64,000 nt of DNA from Rhipidocladum racemiflorum (lineage: Eukaryota; Streptophyta; Magnoliopsida; Poales; Poaceae): contig CM070577.1 of NCBI GenBank assembly GCA_036346355.1, positions 13,143,666-13,207,665 of the forward strand, in the 5' to 3' direction. The notes beneath the pieces are model-generated. The model was not told where the DNA came from, made no database searches, and saw nothing but the letters and a program-made list of their open reading frames with translations. How positions within the stretch are numbered: position 1 is the first letter of the stretch; each line of letters begins with the position of its first letter. The translations under genes and the position numbers were made by a program. This document shows positions 12,151 through 23,170 of this stretch, piece after piece.

Positions 12151-13071
12151 TAGTGGTGAAAACGGAATAGAAAATTTCTGACCGTTCCGAAGAAAACGGA
12201 AACGAAAACCCTTTTTCAGAAACGAAAACGGAAAATACCAATACGGAAATGGAAACGGAAATTTTTTGTCGGAAACGAAAATGGGAGAGCTAATTCCGAC
12301 GGAAACAAAAATTCCATAAAAGTGAAACCGAAAACTAAAAATGAAAATAGGCCAGAAAGGGAAATGTGCTTGGCCCAAAAATGAGAAGGGAGAGTTTATA
12401 TTTATTTTTGAATAAAAATAATTTTATATATACAAATGGTTTTATATAAAATATTAAATAGAGTTCAAAAATTCCAAAAAAAAATCTCAAAAATATTTTG
12501 GAACATTTTGAATCTAGAAAAATTATTTTTAGCATAATTTTATTTTTATTTTTTATAAATACATTAAATTTATAAATCAAAAAATAGCAATTTGGTATTT
12601 ATAAACTCCAGACAATCCAAGATAAATTTTAGAAAATTATAAATGAATATCGAACAATAATATACAAATTTTAGTGTGTTAAACCTTTGTAGTTGGTGGA
12701 GCAAGAGGATATCAATAATAATTATATAGATGAGGGCACGATGGTCTGATATGGGAGACTAAATAATGTGCCTTTAGTTGACAAACTTGAGAAAAAATTT
12801 TTAGTGATACCAGTGAATATAACACTATTCTTGTATCCACCTTAGGGGTGGAATGGGCTATATTGTTCTTGTGGTCATGTATATTGTGATTCTCTACTAT
12901 ATTCTTGTGGAATTTTTCGCTTTCATTTTCGTATCCGCTCCGTTCCATTCCGCATTCGTTTTCGTACCCGTTTTTTGGGTTTTCGATTTTGTTTCTGTTA
13001 CCGGTAAAAAAATGTGGAAACAGAAACAGAACAATCATTTACCAACCGTTTTTGTACCATTTTCATCCCTA
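12151..13071. mobile_element. hAT non-autonomous element, 921 bp, TSD TTTATAGG
   Basis: Begins TAGTGGTGAAAACGG and ends with the complement of TAGGGATGAAAATGG. It is flanked by a perfect 8-bp duplication TTTATAGG (12143-12150, 13072-13079). Subterminal regions are rich in 'GGAAACGGAAA' motifs. No transposase is seen. It sits in the MULE between its two genes. Confidence 0.9.
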
Positions 13072-13223
13072 TTTATAGGCCATGTCACTCTACTCTGGAT
13101 GAGAGAGAAATAGATATTGTATTATCACTTCATGGTGCATACAGTGTTGTCAAATCTGACTAAAAATGTTGCTTGCAGCTTGTTGTCACGTTGGTGTGAT
13201 AAAGCTGGTTGGAGCATGTTGTC

Positions 13224-13363
13224 AAATTGCTCTGCAAAGCTGCTAGTTTGTGCTGTCCAATCGGTAAAACATATCTATTATTTGTGTGTTATTAAATCGC
13301 TCTGCAAAGCTAATGGTGTGTGTTGTCCAATCAGTAGGAGACAAGTATTGTCTACGTGTTATT
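13224..13363. repeat. Two 70-bp tandem units in the MULE intergenic spacer
   Basis: 'AAATTGCTCTGCAAAGCT' at 13224 recurs as 'AAATCGCTCTGCAAAGCT' at 13294. Each is followed by a TGTCCAATC block and ends TGTTATT. The unit is about 70 bp and the copies have diverged. No coding potential is seen. Confidence 0.7.
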
Positions 13364-14105
13364 AAATCATAATAAAATAGACAACTCGAATAGGAAAGGA
13401 ATCATGAAAATAAAAGGAATCAAACTAAATTTTCAGTAACATACCATATCAGATTAGTACATCAGGTATGAAAGGAAAAAAAAATTAGCTAGCACCCCTG
13501 CGCGGTGCAACCACTCGTGTGTTCCTCGGCCACCTACGATGCTGAACATGTCCAGATGAATACGTCAGGTGGTCCGGGGGCAGTCCATGAGTACTCCTAG
13601 TAGGTTGTACTGGTGCTATCGGAGTAGCGAAGGTGGCTTGCGAAGGCTGACTCGGTCCGGGAGCATCGGGGAGCTGAGATGGATCAAGGACGACACCCGA
13701 CAATTGTTGGTGGGGGTCTGTCAACCAATCTTCGATAACGGCGTCGTCAAAGTGGAACGAGTCACCGGAGTGGATAGTGCTTTGGTCATTGATGGCTCCT
13801 GACAAACATTTCACGTTTAGTACAACACATATTGTAAAGAATGTAATAGACAAAAGGAGACCACGAAGGTGAACCTGCAGTCATGTGGACAAACGGTGTG
13901 GAACGGCGCCAGCTGGAGCCCCCCGGGACGTCGGGAGGAGGGGCGGTCTATGTCTGCGCTGTGGGGGTGCAGTATGTGTGTTGCCCACGTACAGCAGAGG
14001 AATGGTCGGGGACCTGTACCACGTCGTCGTCCCTAGGCCTCCTGCAAGACATAAGGTGGACAATGCGAGAGGCCTTCGCGCTGCCCTCTTCGCTGCCTCC
14101 ACTAA

Positions 14106-14337
14106 GGGTGCGTTTGGTTGTATATACCAAGTGGTACATGTATGAGATGGTTCAAGAAAAAAGTCATCCATGCGTTTGGTTGCTTAAATGGAACCATCCC
14201 ATCCTGGATCAAGTGATACAAATTTAAAGAATATTCCCTCTAGATGCTGAACCATGTCATTCACCCAAAATAATGGAACCAAAAGGTACAGGATCATCCC
14301 ATCCCATTCAATCTCATCCCATGAACCAAACGCACCC
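14106..14337. mobile_element. Tourist-like MITE, 232 bp, TSD TAA
   Basis: TIRs GGGTGCGTTTGGTTG and the complement GGGTGCGTTTGGTTC are flanked by TAA at 14103-14105 and 14338-14340. It interrupts the C-terminal part of the MULE transposase pseudogene. Confidence 0.9.
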
Positions 14338-14863
14338 TAAATGCTTCGATGTCAACTCGTCCAACTTTTTCCATAATGCTTCAAACTTTCTCTGCTGGTT
14401 CTGGTCGCATAGCCTCTCAAAAGCTTCATCAGCATTGAGAAGCGCTGAGAAGGATGTTCCCAGGGAAGCGCTGAGAAGGCAATTCAAAAATATCGATATT
14501 AGTCCCAGTATTCCTTTCCTTGATCACCTGAAGCATACCTAGCAAGTTCTGATAGCAGTCTTCGTACGTACTAAACCTTGCTTCCAATGCTTTCTGCTTC
14601 GCTCTCAATCCCTTGGCATAGCTTATGGTGTACTAGAACCTCTGCTCCATTGCAAATATAATGGCATGTAGTTCTAAATCCAGGTTGCTCACAATTTCTC
14701 CGTACATTGCATTAGCAACAAAACCTGAAGATATGTTTCTATGCTACTGTGTAGATTCTGTCAACATGCATGTCTGTGGGACGACTATAGAACACTTTCA
14801 AATGATATCCCACTTAGGATGATAAGCATAGACACGCCATGGGCAACCCTCCATTTGGCATCT

Positions 14864-16471
14864 TGTAAGATCGAGGATGCGCCTAGAGGGGGTGAATAGG
14901 CGTTTTGAAAATTTTCTATCACAATTAAGTTCTAAATAATCTTATGACAAAATCCAAATAAATCTGTAGAAGAGTAAACTATGATTTTGACAGACAAGGC
15001 CTAAAATATCTAAGCTCACCATTGCACCAACATAAACAAAACAATTCTGTAACAAGCAAGCAAAAGACACAGTGTGATAAAGTAAAGACTAGAAAGTAAA
15101 GGACAAGAGGCACAAGAGATTTTTCACCGGGGTTCAGAGTTAAACTCCTACGAATTTGTAAGAGCACTTCACATGAAGTATTGCTCCACCAAAAGCTAGT
15201 CGCGGTAGTTTTGGTAATCACTAGGGTGACTCTTTCACCACTCCGGTGAGGTGAGTCCCAATCTCTCACAACTGTGGTGGCCATTCACAATCACTATTGA
15301 ACAGGTCGCACCAAAAGCTTCTCCAAGCTGTCTAGGAACACTGAGTTCCAACAGTAACAGACTATCCACAAGCCTTGTCTATTGGTTCACTAACACTAGA
15401 CTAAGCTTGGAGCAAGATCATTTAGAAGTTGGAGTTTTCATTTCAAAGATGAAGCACAGTCTCTTTTGCAAGCTTGAGAGCTCTAGAATGCTAAAATATC
15501 AAGGAGATGCAAAAGCTACAACAAAATTGCCCTGGCACAGCTTATATAGCCATTGAATAGGAAATAGCCATTACAGTCGTTGGACGTGTCAGACTGTCAA
15601 AAAATGGCTACACAAGTGTGTCTCAGATTTATTTTGATAAGCTTCACAATTTGTCTAATGTACAACAGACTATTTGAATTGAAAATTTCATTTGCGTCGG
15701 ACCGAACCAGCACGGTCCGTTGTACACATACTTTGAGAAAAGTTGAGTCCGCCGCGAAAAACAGCAAAAGACAGTTTGCGCTGGACCTAAAAAGGTTGGT
15801 CCGTCGCAGAAGGAAAACTCACTAATTTTGGTTCGTTGGACTATTTTGCATTAGAGCAATTTTACAGAGAAAATCACGTTTGCGACGGACCAAGAAAGTT
15901 GGTCTGGCGTACACAAGAATTGACGCCGGACTGAATTTAGAGTTCAACGAAAATGGGTCCGTCGTGAACGGCCTGTGCTTAGTTTAATTCTTGAATGTGA
16001 GGCTTTCAGCACTGAACCAAAAACAACAAGGTCCATTGTGAAGATGGTTCGCGCTGGACTGAAAAACAGACACAACCAAGTTGGTTCAGCATGAACTGAA
16101 TTTTGTCTGTAAGTCGCCGGACTTAGAAACACTTGGTCCAACGAGCATGGAATTTTGTCTGTTTGGCTGAAGGACTGAGTTTTGAGGGGAAATAAGATGA
16201 GGTGACCTTTACTCCAAATAATCTTAATGATTTGGCCTATGAACCAAGGTACTTACTTGTGCATAATCCCCCTTTATAGTACGGCTAATCTATAACTATC
16301 CTAGCTACTTGTCTTGAATCAACTCCCAAGCCAGAACTAGTAACAAGGGTCCTTAGCCTTTTTCCTTTGTTCCAAGATGTCTTCACTTCACAAGGGATAC
16401 TTGATTTGATCATCAACACCAAAACCCCATAAAAAGTATTATCAAAAAATTAGGGGGCATAGATTCTTTCA
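14864..16471 (-). mobile_element. Solo LTR, 1.6 kb (copia-like), TSD one mismatch
   Basis: On the minus strand it begins TGAAAGAATC and ends ATCCTCGATCTTACA. The 3' end has the GCCTATTCACCCCCTCTAGG block common near the end of grass copia LTRs. Flanks CATCT (14859-14863) and CATTT (16472-16476) are a 5-bp TSD with one mismatch. Removing it restores the MULE reading VYDVKC-QMEGCPW. A minus-strand TATA (GCTATATAAG) lies at 15544-15549. Upstream sequence holds imperfect palindromes of the GGACC...GGTCC type. Confidence 0.8.
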
Positions 16472-17364
16472 CATTTGACATCATACACCCGCTGATTTGA
16501 CTTCACAACCTTAAAGGGTCAACGCAGCGACACTGCCTATGCTATCACTGCTTCCTGCACCTCACCCTTATTCTTGTAAATTACACCTTCCCGCACATCA
16601 TTCCGATCGTACCCTAATGCGATATCTTCACCCTCGTTGACCATCAGCCTATCGAACCGACACTCATCCCATTCCGCAGGAAAAGGTTCTTCATCCTCTT
16701 TGTCGTTACTTAAAGCCTCGTAGTCTTGGCTCTCTACGTCCATCGATTGCACACCTATTCAATATGTTCTCCCTCGTCTGCCACACCCATTGGTTCCTAC
16801 ATCTCTTGCATTGGAATTTCAACTTCCTTGCCTAGCACTTCCCCTGACCCAAACTAACATCCCGCTTCATTAAACATTCTCTAGCTTAGCTGCTCTCTCC
16901 AACTTCCTCCGGTTCATCACCAGCAACCTCCTCATGTGTCGCATGAACGGCATTATCTTTCTTAAATGCTTACGCCAACAACACTAGTGGCCAATCTTTC
17001 TCAATCGCCATTGTTACATATGAACTCCACGACTTCGACCCATTTAGTTCCACTAATTCCCAATACGTGCAATCCTGTCTCCGACACCCTACTCTATGCA
17101 GCTTTAAGTCATGCAATTCACGGTCCAATAAGAACATTTGGTACAACCGTCTTATAACTATCCTCCATGAACGCTCCCCTGCACGTGACAAGCTAGCCAC
17201 GACACTTGAAAAATGACTTCGTTTCACCCCCTGTGCATTCATGTGCGGAACCTCTTCTCCATAGTGTATTTTAAACTGCACTCGTTCATCCATACCTATC
17301 AAGCATTTCACAAATTTTTTAATACTGTTGTACCTATTGTACCATGATGACGTACTCTACACTT

Positions 17365-17752
17365 CATGAATCTAATTAATCTGATCGCCAAGTCATGTAT
17401 GTAATAAAACTATTGCTATTTTACACAGATAATTAATTTGGTCGCTAAATCGTGCATCAAAAACAATTTTGCTATTCTATATAGCTAATTACTTACACAG
17501 TTAATTAATCTGATCTCTAAATCGTGAATATAAAAAAGTATTGCTATTCTACACAATTAACTACTTATACAGCTAATTAATCTGGTCGCTAAATCGTGAA
17601 TCTACAAAAAAAAGTATTACTATTCTACACAGCTAACTATTTACACAGCTAATTAATCTGGTCGCTAAATTATGTATATAAAAAAACTATTTCTATTGTA
17701 CACATCTAATTAATCTAGTCGCCAAATCATCTATCTAAATAATAAGTGCTAC
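17365..17752. repeat. Subterminal repeat array of the MULE (5' side of the transposase)
   Basis: The motif 'TAATTAATCTGGTCGCTAAAT' and close variants recurs at about 17370, 17430, 17500, 17574, 17648 and 17706. One further unit lies at about 21209, beyond the nested solo LTR. Spacing is 58-74 bp. It lies in the promoter region of the MULE transposase and may hold transposase-binding sites, as subterminal repeats often do (inference). Confidence 0.7.
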
Positions 17753-20700
17753 TGTAACACCCCAAAATTTTACTTGTCCTAAATTCATGTGTGATTTGGC
17801 ACTTTGGTGAATTTTTGGAATTTTCTGGAATTTATTTGGATTTATTTGGAATTTATTTGAATTTATTCCATTTTGAAATAATTAAAGAATTTAATTTTGC
17901 AAATAAAATTTTGTTGGAAATATTTTATTTGAGTCCAAAATGATCCAAAGTATTTTCCAGAATTTTTCTGGAATTTTTCTGAGTCATTTGCTATTTTTAA
18001 TGAATTAAATGAATTACTAGGAATTATTTTAAATATTAAATCGCTGGAAAATCAAACTCGGGTCAAGTACTGTTCATCCGACCGAGTCGGAACCCGAGTC
18101 GGACTCGAGTCCGACCCGAGCCACGCGACTCGACCAAACCCACTCCTAAACCTAATCAATCCCAACCGTTGGATCAAGATCCAACGGCTGAGATCCGCCC
18201 GTACCGGTTGAGCCGTATCCGGCCCGGATCCGATCGCGCCGTGCGATCGTGGCCGTTGATCGCGCCACGTGGACGGCTGAGAGTCGTCGTCTTCGCCGAG
18301 ACCGAGCCGGACTCCGCCGCCGTGAAGAACTAGGTCTCCGTTTTCCGCACGAACGCCGAGGCTATTTAAAGCGTGAGACGTTCCCCGAGGTTGCCCTCAT
18401 CCTTGCGCACCCGTTCCCCCGAGCCATCTCGCCTGAGCCGCCGTCGTTTGGCCGTGCGAGCTCGCCGTAGTTGGAGGAAGTGACCGCCGCGGGTTTTGCT
18501 CGATTCCGTCGCCGTCCGTCGTCTTCCGCCGAGAAGGAGCCCAGATCCGGAACCACCGTGACGAGACGCACCCGAAGAGACCCTTCACTTCGCCGGAGCA
18601 ACCCCGAAACGCCGTCGGGCTCGTCGTCGTCTCCGTCTCCGGTGGCTGCAGCGCCGCCACGTCGCCATCGACCTCGCGAGCTCGGTGAACCGTCAGATCC
18701 AGATCGTGCGGTTGAGGTGAGTTCACGTGTCCCCAACCCGATTGGATCTGGACCGTTGGATCAAGATCCAACGGTTCACAATCGCCACGTGCCGTAGCAG
18801 TACTATTATAGGATTAGATCTGGACCGTCCGATCTAAATCGAACGGCCCACGAGCATCGAGTAGTTCAACGTGTTAAACCCTGGATCTAATCCGCGCCGT
18901 TGATTTTCAAACCAACGGCCGAGATTGCGCCACGTGTTGGGAAGGTGGACCGACGCGGTCGTCAGTCGCTGCGTGTGGCGCGTGTCCGACACGCTGGCCC
19001 CGCATGTCGAAGGGCCCACACGTCGTCGGCCAGCGTTGGCGTGAGACCCCGCACTGACAGGTGGGTCCCACCTGTCAGCCTCACCCGAGCTGTGGACCGG
19101 GTCCACCGTGGACCAAACCGCGCCGTGAGCTGAGCCCATGAGCCGGCTGACGTCAGCAGACCAATCCAGTGCTGACACGTGTCCATGATGACGCAATAAT
19201 TAATTTCCGAAAAAGAAAATGATTTATTAATTCGAAATATTGATTCAAATTTAGATTCAAACTTCAAACGCTTATAACTTTTGCGTTTCAACTCCGATTT
19301 GAGTGATTCAAATTTCTAAATTTGTATAAAATTGAGATCTACCTAAATATGAATTTTATTTAATTTTTGGACTAAAGTTTTTCTCTGTAATATTATTTAA
19401 TTGATTATTTAAACTTTAATAAATCATAACTTTTGCGTTTTAACTCCAAATTTGACGATTCCAGTTTCTAAAAATCCAGAAAATTATGTTCTCTCTGTTT
19501 ATGGATTTTATTTGGAGTTTTGGGATGTTTTTGCCTATTGTTTATTTGTGTATTTGCTATTTGCACGCTTTACGAGTAGACGTTGAAGTCTTGGGAGGGA
19601 TTCGAAGGAAGTATTGACTCAGATCCAACTCAAGACCTAGAGCTAGTACTTTTTGAATGCTAGTTGTGCTTTGACCATGTTGATCCTATTTCGAAATCTA
19701 TTTTGATTTAAACTATTGCATGCTAGATCAATTAGAAAGATACTTTGTTTAAACATGGGGTTAGATAAATACCAAATTGCTTTGTATGACACCTTGATTA
19801 TCTAAGTATGTGCCATGATCCCTTGTCACCCTAGTTGTGGTTTACTAGTTGGACATTATTAAATTGCCAACATGGGTTTAGACCGTTGTAGTATCTTGCT
19901 TAGACTCACTACGTGCTCATAACATGATTTTGGACAATCAAATATTAATATTGACTTAATGATATCTTGAACCTGTTTTGGAAAAGTATCATGTGATGTT
20001 GATGGCACGTGGTGCATGGTATCAATCGGGTTTGATAAATGATTTCGGTAGGGCATGTGGCAAGAGTAATCAATGGGCCGGTTGTGGCATTGGGAGTGTT
20101 GATTTGGTTTTTGGGTAGTCTTGCCCTGGTCACTCTAAGGACTTAACCTTGCAAGCCTTTGAACTGGGACATACTTGCAACCACATGGTGGAATGGGACG
20201 GCCCTAGTTGACTAAGTCGCTAAGGACTCACTTGTGGAGCCTCAGAGGTGTCAATTACACCGTTTGTGTGATTGTGCGGGGAGCGTATCGTGGTGTGGCC
20301 GGATACCCATCTAACGGTGTGTTGGTCCCATACTTCGCCTTGGCTAAGGGAAGGGATGGTGTAGAGCACGAACCTGAGAGGACCACCTGTGTTGTTTGAG
20401 GCTTAGAAAGGCTTTGTTACGAACTTCGCCTTTGTGGTGTTTGACTGTATCTTGTGGGTAAAGTGCATAACCTCTGCAGAGTGTAGAATCTATTTGAATA
20501 GCCGAGTCCACAGATCGACAATGCTCGGGAATTACAGTCAAGGGTTAGACTTTACGAAAATAACTTGGATTTGAAAGGTTGGGTTGGTTTAGTAATGAAG
20601 TTGATGGAAATGTGGTTTAGGATGGGGAAAATGTTTATTAAATTTCTTGAGAAGTTATTTATGCTTTACTTATTTCTACCGCTTTCGAATCTACTTTTAT

Positions 20701-21180
20701 TACTTGTCAAAAGTCATTTCGCAAATATACCTTGAGCTATTCCTTTGTACCAAGCCATGCATATAGTATATTAGCTTGCATTCTGTGCATGACTTGTTGA
20801 GTACCAAGTACTCACCCTTGCCTCAACACAATACCGCTTGAAGAGGAGACTACGCCGATTTCGGAGGAGGAGTTCCAAGAGGACCGTCTACTTAGGGATG
20901 CGAGCCCGATCGGTTGCCTGTGGTATCTTGGATGGCGCCACGGGTTATTTGATTTTCATTCTTTGTTATTTCTCTTTTAATAAGTTTCGCCTTGCAAGGC
21001 ATATATTTGTAACTTGGCCATAAGGTCAAGTAACCTTTGGTTATTTAAATAAAGTACTTATTTGGTATCGAGTGGTATGATTGTGATATTTACCAATGTT
21101 AAGACTGTGTGCACTAGCGCGTTCTTGGACTAGTGCTGAATACACAGAGGGTCCGGATTTGCAAATTCGGGGTCCCGACA
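17753..21180 (+). mobile_element. Solo LTR, 3.4 kb (Ty3-gypsy), TSD GCTAC
   Basis: Starts TGTAACACCCC and ends GGGTCCCGACA, with exact 5-bp duplication GCTAC at 17748-17752 and 21181-21185. U3 ends in a TATA-like CTATTTAAAG at 18362. U3 contains GAGTCGGACTCGAGTCCGAC and paired CCGTTGGATCAAGATCCAAC palindromes. The 3' part holds the 'ACTAGTGC..AATACACAGAG' tail found in the other gypsy LTRs of this window. There is no coding region, so it is a solo LTR of a family related to the Tekay/Del element at 26637-42993. Confidence 0.9.
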
Positions 21181-21409
21181 GCTACTCTACATAGTTAATT
21201 ACTTACAATCTAATTAATCTACTCACTAAATTTTAATTCAAATAAATAAACAATTACCCTACAAAAATCGTAGCTTCCTCCTCCTCCCCTCCTCTTCCTC
21301 TCCTTTCTCCCCTCCTCTTCCCCTCTTCCTCCTCTCCTTCCTCTTCCCCTCTTCCTCTTCTCTTTCTTCTTTTTCTTCTGCGCTCTCTTGGCTGGACAAA
21401 ATGGGCGAG

Positions 21410-21648
21410 GATGCACAGCAACGATGTTTATAAGTCTCTTTGTCGCCATTTCAATTGTCAACAGAGAGGAAACCGTTACTTCCTTCTGTGTCGCCATTTC
21501 AAACGACGACAGAGAAGAAACCGTTACTTCCTTCTGTGTCGCCATTTCAAACGACGATAGAGAAGTTATCGCCATTTCAAATGGCTACAGAAGTGTATTT
21601 TTGTAATTTTTTTAATCGGTGTATTTTTTCTGTAAATTTTTATTAAAA
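21410..21648. repeat. MULE right TIR with 48-bp tandem repeats
   Basis: Units starting 'TCGCCATTTCAA' repeat at about 21442, 21490 and 21538 with a 48-bp period and then a shortened unit. They include 'AACCGTTACTTCCTTCTG'. The tract is the inverted counterpart of 3348-3473. It is preceded at 21265-21380 by a pyrimidine-rich CCTCCTCTTCC tract that matches the GA tract at 6970-7060. Confidence 0.8.
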
Positions 21649-22081
21649 TAATATTATTAAAAAATTGAATATCTTTCGAGTAGTGATAGTGTTCCCCCCA
21701 CTTTTTTTTTGAGAGAGAAAAGGGATAGTTTTATAGTTGGATAACATTGCATGCTTCATCGTTTATTTGAACACCAAATTAATGGAGGGCGGGAGGGGGG
21801 AGGGAGCAGAGAGCGGCGCCGAGGTACAGGACTTGAGGGCGGAGGGCGCCTAGAGGCGGGTTGGCAGAGGGCACCAGGAAGCGGGGGATGGGGATGGGCA
21901 AAGGGTAGGGGCGGGCAGAGGGCGTCTACAGGTGGGTGCTGGAAGGGCGGCGGGCCAGCAATAGGAGGGTGGTGGCGGCAGTGGGGGGCTCGGGACTGGG
22001 CTCCTGCCTCTGGGCCACTCGGCAGGAGGATTGAAGAGACAACGATCGAACTTAGGATTAACCGTTGTAAGTGGTAACCGG
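21649..22081. other. Purine-rich and GC-rich spacer, no gene recognised
   Basis: Contains a 9-base T run followed by a G-rich tract (about 21785-21985). An open frame on the plus strand is Gly/Arg low complexity with no recognisable domain. It may be interior sequence of the truncated hAT that follows. Confidence 0.4.
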
Positions 22082-22316
22082 TTAGCCTTCAGGGTCATTC
22101 AGATATCCGAATCGAATTGGCCGGATATATCCGAAAAAAGTTCGGAATATCGCGATCCGACAGATAGTAATCTTCCGAATCTAAATCCGAATCCGAATCA
22201 AAGTATCTTAATCTGATACCGAATCCGAGAACTATCTGAAAATATTATGCGAATCTGATTTAAACACACATCTGATTGCTCAATCGATCAGAAATTATCC
22301 CACCCAATTGCACCCT
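22082..22316 (-). mobile_element. Truncated hAT end related to the element at 38861-40764
   Basis: Read on the minus strand it starts TAGGGTGCAATTGGG, then 'GATAATTTC', then many CGGAT/CGGATT motifs and GGATATATCCGG. This follows the same order as the first 200 bp of the 38861 element. No other end or TSD was found. Confidence 0.6.
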
Positions 22317-22865
22317 ACCCTCTGCCGACCTCACCTGCCTAGCCGCCCCCCGGAACCCACAACCGCGACCCGGATTTTTGCGCCAGGGGGCATGGCTTCG
22401 GCGGTGCATTTGTCGTTGCTCTCGGCCGACGCCTAGCCGGGGGCGCGTTGCTCCGCCGTCGCTACCACGCGTCTGCAAAGCGGCATGCAGCGCCATGCCT
22501 CCGCCCACGATTCACGAGCCAGTGGCACGCACTCGCCTCCCTACGGCAGGCTGTGGCTGGCGACGCACCACGGCGCGCGCGGGGCGCTGGCGGGAGGAGT
22601 CCGTCCGCTCTGCCCCGCCGCGCCCGCTGCAAATCTCAGCCGCGCGTGCGCGTTGGCCCGGGCCTCCTCCGGCACGGCCCACTCGTGACAGCGACGCCAC
22701 ACCACCGGGGGATTCGAAGGCTAGCTTGGCGCGTTGCGGCGGGCCACGGGACAAGCCGCACGAGGGACGGTCGACTCCAGCATGTAGGTTGCGCCGGTCG
22801 TTCGATCCATCGTCGATCGCAGGCCCTACCGTTGTTCTCTGTGCGGAAAGAGATTTGAATTTTTT
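22317..22865. other. GC-rich sequence; long open frames not supported as genes
   Basis: Open frames of up to 209 codons run on both strands through very GC-rich sequence. The predicted peptides are Arg/Pro/Ala-rich with no domain that I recognise. Overlapping frames on both strands suggest a base-composition artefact. Confidence 0.5.
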
Positions 22866-23170
22866 GTTATTTAATATTTATTTTAAATCTTTTTTTCAAA
22901 TCTAATCGATGGAAACACAAAATTGCAAAAATAGGCACCCGTCGCCCCAATATGGGGCGATCGCTATATTAGGCGATAGGTACTGGATGCAAAAAAGCAC
23001 TTGTAAAAATGAACACATGAAGGAGTAGATTTACCAACATATTTTGCATCCAGTACCTATCGCCCCAATATAGCGATCGCCCCATATTGGGGCGACGGGT
23101 GCCTATTTTTGCAATTTTGTGTTTCCATCGATTAGATTTGAAAAAATGATTTAAAATAAATATTAAATAA
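22866..23170. repeat. Long near-perfect inverted repeat (arms about 129 bp, loop 47 bp)
   Basis: 22866-22994 pairs with 23042-23170 with only about three differences. Each arm also contains CGCCCCAATATGGGGCG, itself almost palindromic, and GCGATCGC. A transcript would fold into one very long hairpin. No clear TSD was recognised, so it could be a foldback MITE or a locally formed inverted duplication. Confidence 0.9.

Larger units (their letters stand above)
13483..17311 (-). pseudogene. MuDR-like MULE transposase, disrupted and lacking its catalytic core
   Basis: Minus-strand pieces in order: an N-terminal region (17311-16970, MKCLIGMDERVQFKIHYGEE); an acidic linker (ALGYDRNDVREGVIYKNKGE, 16620-16555); the MuDR DNA-binding region, interrupted by a solo LTR, that reads VKSNQRVYDVKC then GCPWRVYAYHPKWD (about 16510 and 14845); the segment NISSGFVANAMYGEIVSNL (about 14740); and QNQQRKFEALWKKLDEL (about 14400-14350). 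After a Tourist MITE comes a Pro/Ser-rich tail with a final exon GAINDQSTIHSGDS to the stop near 13483. Several stops are present. The segment between FELPSQ and QNQQRKF is far too short to hold the DDE transposase domain, so the core is deleted. The gene is dead. Confidence 0.8.
3348..21648 (-). mobile_element. MuDR-type MULE, about 4.7 kb, expanded to 18.3 kb by six nested insertions
   Basis: Long inverted termini define the element. The left end begins TTTTAATAAAAATTTACAG at 3348 and the right end is its complement, ending at 21648. Both then carry 'CCATTTGAAATRGCGA' motifs and a purine-rich GGAGAAG tract. Inside lie a MuDR-type transposase and a GRF zinc-finger gene, both on the minus strand. 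Six foreign elements interrupt it (3474-6921, 7877-11815, 12151-13071, 14106-14337, 14864-16471, 17753-21180). Subtracting them and one TSD copy each leaves about 4.69 kb, a normal size for an autonomous MULE. No clean 9-bp TSD was found for the MULE itself, so its outer limits may be off by a few bases. Confidence 0.8.

Noticed and set aside
22276..22905. 209-codon open frame on the plus strand, with overlapping frames on both strands
   Set aside because: GC-rich low-complexity Arg/Pro/Ala peptides with no domain, and its start lies inside a truncated hAT end. Treated as a composition artefact.
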